Shown here piece after piece: positions 9,393 through 17,277 of a DNA stretch of 40,590 bases. Every line of letters starts with the position of its first letter. Position 1 is the stretch's first letter. The notes below the pieces were generated by a model. The model had not been told where the DNA came from. It did no database searches and was given only the letters and a program-made list of their open reading frames with translations. A program made the position numbers and the translations under genes. The stretch comes from Methylobacterium sp. GTDB taxonomy: Bacteria > Pseudomonadota > Alphaproteobacteria > Rhizobiales > Beijerinckiaceae. The stretch is taken from NCBI RefSeq assembly GCF_019745455.1, contig NZ_JAIETD010000007.1, positions 1 to 40,590 of the forward strand, read 5' to 3'.

Positions 9393-12300
9393 TCAGTTCA
9401 ACTCCATCCACGTCTTAAGCACCGGGCGCACACCCGCCGGCGCCTGGACCCGGCGCAGATAGCTCGTCTCGATGTGCTTCTCGACCGCGATGCGGGCTGC
9501 AACCAAGGCGGCTCGGTCCAGCTGGATGCGGCGCCCAATCTCCGGAGCGGAGCGGACGTGGGCGGCGATCGTGGGCGCCCCCTCCAGCACTGGTCCGCCA
9601 GCCAGATCGCGGAAGTACCAGCGCACCTGCCGCCCCTCATCGAAGTCCCATCGCTCCTCGCCTTCGGGCCCCTTGGCCCGCCCGGGCAGGGCATAGCAAA
9701 AGAAGACACCCTGGGCGCTGGAGGCCTCCCGGCCGCTGAAGACGCGGTTGGGGAAGTCCGACAGCCGCTCTTCCAGCTCCGGGTGCTCAATCAGCAGCTG
9801 TCGCAGTTCGTTACGTAGCAGCTCTTCCTCCGATGGCTTCTGGTCCAAGCTCTCGTTAAGGTTCCTGAGGTCCTCGTAGTCATCCAGCTCAGTCAAAAGC
9901 CGCCTTCCTTCGATGCCGAACAACTTCGAGATGCGCAATGTTTTGCCAGCCACGCGGTGGTAAAGGCCAAGCAGTCTCTCCAAGGCCTTGTTCGGCAGGA
10001 AATTCCAGTAGGCGACCTTGCCCCGCAGCGGTGCCGTGTTGGGATGATCAGCGACCATCGCCGTCTCGATGTCCGGGTTCATGCGCCGATCCACACGGCC
10101 AATACGCTGCATCAGCCGCACGGGGTTCCAGTGCAGGTCGTAGTTGATGAGGCGCGTAGCGTCCTGGAGGTTGAGCCCTTCGGACAAGACATCAGTCGCA
10201 ATAAGTACCCGGATCTCCCTCTTGCCTTCCTCGTAAACTGCAGACGACGACCAGCCGTTGTAGTAGGGAGCGAAGCAACGGATAACACTTTCGCGATCAC
10301 GGCCCTTGTGCGATCCAGAGTCGATCTCCTCTACCCCTTCGATACCCGCCCGGATCAGCTCGCGTTTCAAATAGCGGGCGGTGCCCTGATACTCGGTGAA
10401 GATTAGCACCTTCTGCTGGCTCAGCGCAGAATCTTCGGTCAGCATCCGGCACAGTGCCTTAAGCTTACCGTCGTGATCCGCATTAAAGCCCTTCAGCGCT
10501 TCGAGGAATTTGATCAGCTGTTGAAGATCTTCACGGGTCTCGGCGATCAGCTCGGGAATTTTGTACTTATCACGCGGAAGACGCTCGACTCGATCCTGCA
10601 TGTCGCCAGTGATCAGTGGGTCGGCGTCATCCTCGCTGTCGCTGTCGGGCTCCGCGCCCGCATGCCGGCTCAGACCAACCCTGACCTGGTCGATCTGTTG
10701 CCTATGCCGGTCCTTCCAGACTGCAAGGTCGGCCTGCTCGGCTTCACTCTCGGCATGGGCCTCCCAGAAGGCCAACAGCTTAATTAGCAAGCGGTAGCAC
10801 GAGAGCTCGAACGCGGCCGTCGAACTCTCCAGGCGCTTCAGGAAACCAATGCGGATCAGCCGCACGACCTGCGCTCGGCGACCAATGGCGAGGTCGTCCT
10901 CCTCTCTCGGATCGATCAGCCACTCAGTCGGGTCATACAAGGCCAACCGGAACATCGGATTCTTATGCTGGAAGGCCTCCTCGACCAGATCAAGCAGCCG
11001 CTGCTGAACGGGCAGCAGTTCGTACTCTGCGACCTTCGGATCCTCCCGCACGGGGAAGACCGCTTCGCCCTTGGACTCGGTCTTCTGGCTCGCCTTCACA
11101 TAGGCCCGACTGCGCTGGACCACGAGGCTCTGGACTAGCACGTCTGCGGCGAACGCCGCGCGCGCCGGCCCCAGCTCAATCGTCTGATCGACGTCGTCCT
11201 CCGGCGTCGCAGTTTCGTCAGCTTCGTTCAGCTTTCGAATCGTTTTCTCAAGTGTCCGAAAATGCCCTTTAAGGGAATGCACGCCGAGGCTGGCGAACGT
11301 GTCGCCGTCAGAGGCGAACAGTTCAATCAAATGCATCAGGTCGAAGACACCGTTGTTCACCGGGGTGGCGGTGAGCAGAAACATCTGCTTTCCGCGCGCG
11401 ATCCGCTGCAGGATTCGGTAACGTGACTCCCTCTTTCGGCCGGTGCCGGCCAGACCCGGGTTCCGGAAGTTGTGCGCCTCGTCGATAATGATCGCGTCGA
11501 AATGCTTTCCGATGGCCTCAACCGCTTTAGCCGTATCGTTGCTGCGGTTCAGATCGGTGTGATTGAGGATCATGACGTTATCCCATGGACCCCGGCCGAG
11601 ATCTTTCAGATGGCGATCGAGATTGGCCTCCCACACTGATACCCGACCGGACTTCGGCACAATCAGCGCCACGCGCTTCTTCTCATGAATGGCTAAGCGC
11701 TCCAGCAGCATCAGACCGACGAAGGTCTTGCCCAGCCCGACCCCGTCGCAGAGGAAGGCGCCGCCGTGCTCGCCAGCAATTTTCATCAACTGGCCATAGC
11801 CCTCGCGCTGATAGCCATCGAGCAAAGGCCAGATCTTGGACTGGTTCCTCTCCCACTCCCCTGCAGAGATCTCGCGGCGCCGAAAGTATTCCCGCAGTGA
11901 CTGCGCCCAGACCTCGAAGGGCGTGAACGACTGGATATGCCGTTCGACGACCCGGAGCATCTCGAGTGTGACGTCTTCGGCCTCTTCCCAGTGCTCCTCG
12001 TACCATTCCTGAAGCACAGAGACCGGCTGGCCTGTGATTTGTACATTCAACTCGATGTTTTGAGTCAGTCCGGGGCCAGTAAAGTTGGAGGACCCTACCA
12101 GCGCTGCGGCGCCGATGACCTCACTGCGGGCATGGGTAATGTAGGCCTTCGCGTGGAAGCGTGTCTTCCTGTAAACGCGAAACTGGATCTTACCGGAGCG
12201 GATCGCCTCCGCAATGGCGGGCACACCGTCTAAGAAATCGTTCTTTTCTTTCTCGACCTCGATACTCTGGTCTAGTCGCCCCCGTCGGACCTTGAGCGCC

Positions 12301-12545
12301 TGTTCGAAGGCTTGGCGAGTGCGAGCCGCCACCTCGTCCCCCATGAGGACGCGCAGCCCTTCGGTCTTCTGCCACTGACCATCAAGACCCAGCAGGGCGC
12401 TGATCTCAAAATAGGCTGTCGCGACGTCGATCGACTGGGCGTAGTCGCACCAGTCATGTAGATACCGCAGCGCCTTCCATTCATCATTGCTGTTGTCGAC
12501 GATGAACAACTCGCCGCCCGTTCCCGAGTGCCTTCGTGCTGGCAT
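9393..12545 (-). CDS. PLD-family nuclease fused to SNF2/DEAH helicase
   Basis: A 1050-residue fusion protein. The N-terminal ~200 residues form a phospholipase D-like domain: FHAKAYI near 130 with H131 and K133 of the HxK motif, followed by GSSNFTGPGL near 151. There is one HxK copy, so the active site would need a dimer. The rest is an SF2 helicase of the SNF2/Swi2 type. It shows DGVGLGKT near 267, IIDEAHNFRNPG near 353, LLTATPVNNG near 392, and the C-terminal lobe with TDVLSEGLNLQ and QRIGRVDRRMNPD. It is the first gene of the operon with the methylase. PLD-type nucleases do cut DNA in restriction systems such as BfiI and in DISARM (DrmC). I infer an ATP-driven restriction subunit. The divergent 282-bp gap to ardC holds the promoter. 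Confidence 0.85.
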   Translation of the reverse strand: MPARRHSGTGGELFIVDNSNDEWKALRYLHDWCDYAQSIDVATAYFEISALLGLDGQWQKTEGLRVLMGDEVAARTRQAFEQALKVRRGRLDQSIEVEKEKNDFLDGVPAIAEAIRSGKIQFRVYRKTRFHAKAYITHARSEVIGAAALVGSSNFTGPGLTQNIELNVQITGQPVSVLQEWYEEHWEEAEDVTLEMLRVVERHIQSFTPFEVWAQSLREYFRRREISAGEWERNQSKIWPLLDGYQREGYGQLMKIAGEHGGAFLCDGVGLGKTFVGLMLLERLAIHEKKRVALIVPKSGRVSVWEANLDRHLKDLGRGPWDNVMILNHTDLNRSNDTAKAVEAIGKHFDAIIIDEAHNFRNPGLAGTGRKRESRYRILQRIARGKQMFLLTATPVNNGVFDLMHLIELFASDGDTFASLGVHSLKGHFRTLEKTIRKLNEADETATPEDDVDQTIELGPARAAFAADVLVQSLVVQRSRAYVKASQKTESKGEAVFPVREDPKVAEYELLPVQQRLLDLVEEAFQHKNPMFRLALYDPTEWLIDPREEDDLAIGRRAQVVRLIRIGFLKRLESSTAAFELSCYRLLIKLLAFWEAHAESEAEQADLAVWKDRHRQQIDQVRVGLSRHAGAEPDSDSEDDADPLITGDMQDRVERLPRDKYKIPELIAETREDLQQLIKFLEALKGFNADHDGKLKALCRMLTEDSALSQQKVLIFTEYQGTARYLKRELIRAGIEGVEEIDSGSHKGRDRESVIRCFAPYYNGWSSSAVYEEGKREIRVLIATDVLSEGLNLQDATRLINYDLHWNPVRLMQRIGRVDRRMNPDIETAMVADHPNTAPLRGKVAYWNFLPNKALERLLGLYHRVAGKTLRISKLFGIEGRRLLTELDDYEDLRNLNESLDQKPSEEELLRNELRQLLIEHPELEERLSDFPNRVFSGREASSAQGVFFCYALPGRAKGPEGEERWDFDEGRQVRWYFRDLAGGPVLEGAPTIAAHVRSAPEIGRRIQLDRAALVAARIAVEKHIETSYLRRVQAPAGVRPVLKTWMELN

Positions 12546-12827
12546 GCATTCCCCCTGGCTGGCTCACCATACGGATGGGCGCCAGGCACGCAACGTGTCA
12601 TTCAGTTGGTCAACGGATCGTCAGCTTTCTCGTTGTTGCATCCGCAAGCTGCCCTTCCGGTCTCGGCCCGACTCGGTCATTCGAGGCCGCCCATCGTATT
12701 GCCAGTAAGTGGATAAGCGTTCGAAATTTCTCTCTTCTTCATCTGCGGTAATTCCCTCTCCGCCGCAAAATCTCGCAGCGTCTAGTGAACCTTCGCCCGT
12801 CAGCCGCAAAGCGGCTCAGCTCGGGCG

Positions 12828-13709
12828 ATGACCATGGCCGATCCCCACACTCGCGTCACCGCCACCATCCTCCAGCACCTCGCCACCGCTGACCCCGCCG
12901 CCTGGGTCTGCCCATGGCACTGTGTTCAGGGTGGTCTACCCCACAACGCCCTGACCGGGCGTTCGTACCGCGGCATCAACACCTTCGCGCTCTGGTGCTC
13001 GGCGCAAGGCAACAGCTACGCGGAAGCCCGCTGGGCCACCTGTCGACAATGGGCCAAACTCGGCGCTCAAGTCCGCCTTGGCGAGAAGGGCAGCCCCGTT
13101 CTGTTCTAGCGCGATCTGCGTCCCGAGATCTCCGAACTCGCTGGCAGCGACGATGCGGATACACCCCGGCTTGTCGCTCGCGCCTCGACCGTGTTCAACG
13201 CCGCTCAGGTCGACGGGGCGCCCGAGCTAAACGCGTCTCCGCCCACACCGCTCGACCCGACGCCGACCTTCGATCGGTTCGTCGCCGCCACCGGCGCGGT
13301 AGTCCGCATGGGCGACGCCGCGTACTACCTTCCGTCCCGCGACGAAATTCGCATGCCGAACCGGACGGTGTTTCGCTCAACCGAGGGCTACTGCGGCACG
13401 CTCAGCCACGAGTTGATCCACTGGACTAGTGCCTCCCACCGTCTCGATCGCCAGCTCACTACCTGCTTCGGCACGCGCGCCTACGCCGCCGAGGAGTTGG
13501 TGGCCGAACTCGGGGCCGCCTTCGTCCTGGCCGGTCTCGGTATCGCCCCCGAGCCCCATCCCAACCACGCGGCCTACATGGCCGGCTGGATGCCCCTGCT
13601 ACGCGACGACGCTAGAGCCCTCGTCACCGCTGCCTCGCTCGCCTCCAGGGCCGCACAGTTTCTCGAGGCCTTCTCGCAGCCCGCGACCGACACCGAGATC
13701 GCGGCATGA
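12828..13709 (+). pseudogene. ardC: ardC antirestriction gene interrupted by one in-frame amber codon
   Basis: ArdC-type proteins combine an N-terminal single-strand-DNA-binding domain with a zincin-like metalloprotease domain and protect incoming plasmid DNA from restriction. The N-terminal part (12828-13106) ends in GEKGSPVLF at a TAG codon, 13107-13109. Reading straight on in the same frame gives RDLRPEISELAGSDDADT and then the full protease domain with SHELIHWT (HExxH near residue 193 of the read-through protein) and AAEELVAELGAAF supplying the third zinc ligand. The total of 293 codons is normal for the family. ArdC relatives usually have an aromatic residue (Y or W) after this F, so one base change made the stop. 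A GTG at 13191 could start a separate C-terminal piece. Nonsense inactivation is the simplest reading; amber suppression or a sequencing error are alternatives. Confidence 0.85.
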
Positions 13710-14368
13710 CCCGCGATCCTCGCGCCGACGACACCCCGCGCTCCGGCGGCGAGGACAGGCAACGCGCGCGCAGCCCGTCGCGCCGGCGGCTCCTGGCGTT
13801 GCTCGCCTTGGCGCCGGTGCCGCCGGCAAGCATGGTGACGGCAGCGCGTCTCGGGCTGTGCCACGATCCAATCCCGCAGTTGTTCGGGCAGTTCGAAGCG
13901 CTGGTGGCTGCCTACGAGCGGGCGCTCGCCCGGGTCGACCGGCTCGAGGCGGCACTGGTGGCGCGCCTCGGCCATTCGCGGGTGCGTCTGCCGACCCCGC
14001 CCGGGGACCCCGGGTTGTATGCAGCCGAGGCGTACACGATCGAGCGGCACCTGCCGCCGGGTCCGCGGGCACGTCGGCTGAAGCGGCGTCTGTGCCAGCG
14101 CAGGCGTTCGTGGGAGGCAGCCGCCGAGGCCTGCGGCCTGATCGAGGCTCAGTGGCACGAGGCGACGGTTGCCCGCGCCGTCCGGGCGGTGGGCGCGGTG
14201 CTGATGGCGCAGACGGCGACTAGCCTTGCCGGTGTGCGCCTCAAGCTCGTCGTGCTGCTCGCCCTGTACGCCCCGGGCGGTGCCGGTGATGCGGCCGAGC
14301 CGTGGCGGGGGCTGCACGGCCTGCTCGCGGACCTCGCCGGCCCAATCGCGGACCACGAGCGGGATTGA
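13706..14368 (+). CDS. Hypothetical protein coupled to ardC
   Basis: A 220-residue protein of unknown function. Its ATG overlaps the ardC stop codon in the sequence ATGA, which indicates translational coupling with the ardC protease end. The product is rich in Arg, Ala and Leu. An Arg-rich stretch (SPSRRRLLALLALAPVPPAS, residues ~23-42) precedes a hydrophobic run that could be a weak membrane or twin-arginine-like signal, but no cleavage motif is convincing. The remainder is predicted largely helical with many Arg residues. No domain is recognised. If the upstream amber codon blocks ribosomes, expression of this gene should depend on re-initiation, for example at GTG 13191. Confidence 0.6.
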   Translation: MTRDPRADDTPRSGGEDRQRARSPSRRRLLALLALAPVPPASMVTAARLGLCHDPIPQLFGQFEALVAAYERALARVDRLEAALVARLGHSRVRLPTPPGDPGLYAAEAYTIERHLPPGPRARRLKRRLCQRRRSWEAAAEACGLIEAQWHEATVARAVRAVGAVLMAQTATSLAGVRLKLVVLLALYAPGGAGDAAEPWRGLHGLLADLAGPIADHERD

Positions 14369-14395
14369 GGGCGGCAGACCGGCGGGGCGGGGCGG

Positions 14396-15472
14396 TCACC
14401 GCTGCCGCATGAAGAGACCCCTGGCCATAACCCGCATCAGGGCATCACCGTGAACGCAGCTCACCTCGACGCGGTAGTTCTCCGCCAGGATCGCGAGCCG
14501 TTCGCTCAGACGTGTGCTTGGGTGCGCCTTGGTTGCGGCGAGGATCACCGCGACGAGCGCCCCGGTCCCGCGGCGACCGTCGAGCCGGGCGGTGATGGCC
14601 TGCTCGATCTGATCGGCTGCGGACTCATGGATCTCGCCCTCGTAGTCCTTGAGCTGGACGGCCACGACCCACGGGCTCTCGGGCGCGAACGGGTTCGGGA
14701 CGTGGATCTCGATGTCGGCGCCCTCCTCGCCCGCCCCGCCGGTGTGGATCACCTCGACGTCGCGCATCAGCGGCACGAGGGCGGCTGTCAGCACCGGCTC
14801 CCACTCGGCGGACTTCAAGACGGCACGCAGCGGCTCGGTGATGGTGGTAGCCAGCTCGGTGACGCTCGCCTGCACCTTGTCGGCGGTGGCACGCTGTGCC
14901 CGTGCGAGGTGATCCGTGCCTTGTGCGAAGCTGCGGGCGACGTCGCCAGACGCCACCGCGGCGGCGATCGCCTCAACGTTATCGGTATACGCGTCCACGC
15001 TCCACAGACGCGACCGGCAGCTCAGCGAGCGGCGCAGTGGGGCGAGGACGAGGTCTGAGGTGTAGGCGACGCCGCCCGGCGTCAGCACCTCGACGGGGCG
15101 GATGTGCCCGAGGTCGCCGATCGCGACCGGGATGTCGTAGCGGTAGGGGCCGGTGACGCGGCACAGCGTGAAGGTGCCGTTCTCCGGCACGTTCGGCACG
15201 AGCACCGTATCGCCTGTGCGGATGGCGTCCTCTGGGGCGTGCGAGCCCTCGCCCAGGAGCCGCCAATGGCCCCACGCCATCTTCTCCTCATTGCTCAGGC
15301 CCGCGTAGCCGACGGCAGGATCGCTGCAGCGGGTCGACACCGTCGCGAGGTCCTGCTCAGGCAGCCAGCCCCAGCCCTGACGCAGCCGCCCCTCAAGCAG
15401 CTCGCCGAAAATGAAATCGCGGTGGGCGCGGCTGTCGCGCGACGTGCGCATGGCCCAGGCTTTGGTGGTCAT
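14396..15472 (-). CDS. Mrr-like restriction endonuclease
   Basis: A 358-residue protein with a C-terminal PD-(D/E)xK nuclease domain of the Mrr type. The signature is GADIEIHVP with D253 followed about 20 residues later by VAVQLKDY with Q273 and K275, the usual D...QxK variant. The N-terminal part carries RTGDTVLVPNVPENG then VTGPYRYD and GHIRPVEV (residues ~86-130). This is a small beta-barrel pattern often seen in front of restriction nucleases and thought to read DNA or modified bases. The start has GAGGA about 7 nt upstream. No methylase is adjacent, so a modification-dependent (type IV) enzyme is the best guess. The gene lies 61 bp after the hypothetical gene transcribed before it, probably as one unit. 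Nuclease fold is fairly firm; the substrate is unknown. Confidence 0.75.
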   Translation of the reverse strand: MTTKAWAMRTSRDSRAHRDFIFGELLEGRLRQGWGWLPEQDLATVSTRCSDPAVGYAGLSNEEKMAWGHWRLLGEGSHAPEDAIRTGDTVLVPNVPENGTFTLCRVTGPYRYDIPVAIGDLGHIRPVEVLTPGGVAYTSDLVLAPLRRSLSCRSRLWSVDAYTDNVEAIAAAVASGDVARSFAQGTDHLARAQRATADKVQASVTELATTITEPLRAVLKSAEWEPVLTAALVPLMRDVEVIHTGGAGEEGADIEIHVPNPFAPESPWVVAVQLKDYEGEIHESAADQIEQAITARLDGRRGTGALVAVILAATKAHPSTRLSERLAILAENYRVEVSCVHGDALMRVMARGLFMRQR

Positions 15473-15533
15473 GATCGATCCTCTGTTCCAGTGGTTGCTC
15501 GCATCGAGCGGCTGGGGGCTTGGTCCGGCGGGC

Positions 15534-16346
15534 TTAGTCGAGCACCCAGCCGGCGGCGAGCAGGTCCTCGAGGGTGTCGAACCGCGTGCTCATCGGCGCG
15601 TTGCGATCGACCACGCGCAGGATGCCAGCGTCGAGGTCGTAGCCGTCCATCGCGCCGAAGCGACCGTCGCGGTTCTTCAGGCAGACGCGCCCCGTCAGCT
15701 CAAGACCGGCCAGGATGGAGAAATCGTCGATCATGCCGAGATCGGGCCAACACTGACCCAGGAACTGACGCGTGCGCTCCACCGGATCCTCCGATAGGGT
15801 GAAGTCCCAGCCGGCGTCCGGCGCGTCCACCACCGGTGGCTCCCCCGGATTCTCGCCCCCGTCGTCTGGCACCGAACCGACCCCGGCTTGCAACGGTGGC
15901 AGCTCCTCCTCCTCGTAGCCGGCGGCGCCGAGCGCCGTGGCGAGGATGGCCACGTCAACCAGGGCGATCGGCCGGGTCTGCCCCCGGCCTGAGCAGTCGA
16001 AGAACCGGTGCCGCAGCCAGACGGCGTGTCGCGCGCTGTCGGCCCTCGGCGGTTCGTCGCTGAGATCCTCATCGATGATCGACCAGCCCGGTCCGCAACC
16101 GAGCTGTCCGAGGAAGCGCATCGCGTCCTCGACCGACCCGGTGATGTCGAGCCCCGTGCCGATGGCCGCCGGCTTACCCTCGGATCGCGCGAGCCATGCC
16201 CTGGCCGACGCGGCGGCGATCGTGCCCGGCAGCAGCAACGCGATGATCGCGCAGCCGAGGGTGGGATCGGGGTCACGCGCGTGACGCAGCCGCAGACGCA
16301 GGTCGGCGAGGTGATCGAGGTCGAGATCGTTGTCTGGGTTCGTCAT
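15534..16346 (-). CDS. Hypothetical protein upstream of the Mrr-like nuclease
   Basis: A 270-residue acidic protein (many Asp and Glu) that I do not recognise. It starts at an ATG with GGAAG about 7 nt upstream, and the whole frame has the coding bias of its neighbours. Residues ~150-185 are a Gly/Pro/Asp-rich linker that divides an N-terminal half (ALLLPGTIAAASARAWLA...) from a C-terminal half ending in RFDTLEDLLAAGWVLD. No signal peptide, membrane helix or catalytic motif stands out. It is the promoter-proximal gene of a two-gene unit with the nuclease, so it may be an accessory or specificity partner; that is inference from position only. Confidence 0.65.
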   Translation of the reverse strand: MTNPDNDLDLDHLADLRLRLRHARDPDPTLGCAIIALLLPGTIAAASARAWLARSEGKPAAIGTGLDITGSVEDAMRFLGQLGCGPGWSIIDEDLSDEPPRADSARHAVWLRHRFFDCSGRGQTRPIALVDVAILATALGAAGYEEEELPPLQAGVGSVPDDGGENPGEPPVVDAPDAGWDFTLSEDPVERTRQFLGQCWPDLGMIDDFSILAGLELTGRVCLKNRDGRFGAMDGYDLDAGILRVVDRNAPMSTRFDTLEDLLAAGWVLD

Positions 16347-16506
16347 GGCACACTTCCACTGTGAGGACGCGCCAGAACCCTTCGTGACCTGTCAGTTCAG
16401 CTGGGACACGCGAAAAAATTTGGAAGACAAAGTCGCCCTCCAAACTTGCTGGCGCTGGGGCCCGGGCGCTCAGGCCAGACCGCCGCGTCCGCGCATCGCG
16501 TTGGCG

Positions 16507-16575
16507 GTAGACAGCTTTTTAAGGAGGTTATCTACTTTGGCGACGAGTCGAAGTTTCGATCGCCGCAACACGTGA
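16507..16575 (+). promoter_or_regulatory. Perfect Shine-Dalgarno in a small hairpin before a 12-codon frame
   Basis: AAGGAGGT at 16521-16528 is a perfect anti-16S match in a stretch with no called gene. The 5-bp arms GTAGA (16507-16511) and TCTAC (16531-16535) would place it in the loop of a weak hairpin. Eight nt downstream a TTG at 16537 opens a 12-codon frame (MATSRSFDRRNT) ending at TGA 16573-16575. It could be a leader peptide, a remnant of a lost gene start, or chance. Confidence 0.3.
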
Positions 16576-16764
16576 TGGGCGGCCATCGACGCTCTGCCTC
16601 GCCCGAGCGACCTGCGCCTGCACCGATGCTGGCACGCAGGTCATCTCACCATATCCGGGACACGCCAGGCCCCCCACGGGCTCCGAGCCTCCACCGCTAC
16701 TCAGGCGGGATGGGGACCGCCGGATCAAGCGCCGAAGGGCATCGGTACCAAGGACGCGCGCAGT

Positions 16765-17101
16765 AACGTGTGCGTCCAGGAGAGGGGTACAAGGCTTGGC
16801 AGCCAAACCCCTTGGACGCGTCGCACTCCAGCGGATCGGAGGGTGCGTCGCCGTTCGCGCTGGCCGCCGGGATGGCGGGAAGCGGTGCGTAAAGGCCGAC
16901 AGCCCAACCCCGGCCTGCCTGTCGCAAGGTTGCACCTCCGATCCGACGGTCGACGACGGCGCGGCTCCGAGGTTCGGGCCCATCCAGTCAGGCTGGCTTC
17001 GCCGCTGCCCAGGCGAAGCCTTGCTCTTCGGCAAGAACGATCTCCTCAAGCGCTCACCAAGGTTCGATCCCTCAATACAGAGGGGGCGAGGCACCTGGAT
17101 G
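16765..17101 (+). ncRNA. Candidate multi-domain structured RNA
   Basis: A region with no convincing gene contains nested and consecutive complementary arms. The first domain is 16772-16778/16813-16819 (7 bp) enclosing 16784-16788/16807-16811 (5 bp) and 16793-16796/16801-16804 (4 bp). The second domain has a stem of about 14 bp with one bulged G, 16832-16846/16932-16945, enclosing hairpins 16864-16868/16874-16878 and 16893-16898/16911-16916. The third is closed by 16981-16987/17095-17101 (7 bp) and encloses 16997-17003/17012-17018, 17020-17024/17031-17035 and 17069-17073/17080-17084. So many ordered stems are unlikely by chance. The plus strand is preferred because one loop reads CTTCGG there, but the strand is uncertain. 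The class is unknown; a large mobile-element RNA (HEARO/OMEGA or group II type) was considered, but no IscB, TnpB or reverse transcriptase gene is present. Confidence 0.45.
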
Positions 17102-17145
17102 CGACGGCAAGACGGAGCCGGGAGTGAGGGAAGCCCGCGGTCGCT

Positions 17146-17277
17146 ATGGAGGGCTACGCCAACGCGCGCCTCGAGTTGACGATCGAGGACCGGTTCAGCC
17201 AGCCGGTGCGGGCGCGCGAGTGGTTCCTCGTACCCTGCCTGATCGGCCCAGCAGGAGCCCACGACGCAAGCCGGCCG
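17146..17277 (+). pseudogene. Fragment resembling a GIY-YIG/T5orf172-type protein
   Basis: About 43 codons read MEGYANARLELTIEDR, then FSQPVRAREWFLVP, and lose coding sense soon after. From memory, RLELTI-ADR...AREWFLVPL is a typical C-terminal segment of alphaproteobacterial proteins with a GIY-YIG or T5orf172 domain; I cannot verify this here. No GIY-YIG N-terminus precedes it and the expected continuation is missing. The frame stays open beyond 17277 only because it runs antisense to the DUF3102 gene. It lies directly after the candidate structured RNA. Confidence 0.3.

Noticed and set aside
12621..12809. 62-codon minus-strand gene before the PLD-helicase gene
   Set aside because: No ribosome-binding site or family; it lies in the divergent promoter region of the restriction operon and ardC.
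17056..17078. tRNA T-arm-like GGTTCGATCCC
   Set aside because: The flanking bases do not form a 5-bp T stem and no acceptor or anticodon arm can be built around it.
16767..17150. Complete group II intron starting at GTGTGCG
   Set aside because: No domain V hairpin with its partner strand is present and there is no reverse transcriptase; the 5' match alone is too short.
16528..17262. 244-codon minus-strand gene
   Set aside because: No domain, no ribosome-binding site, Arg/Ser/Pro-rich; it covers the structured-RNA candidate, whose pairing explains the sequence better.
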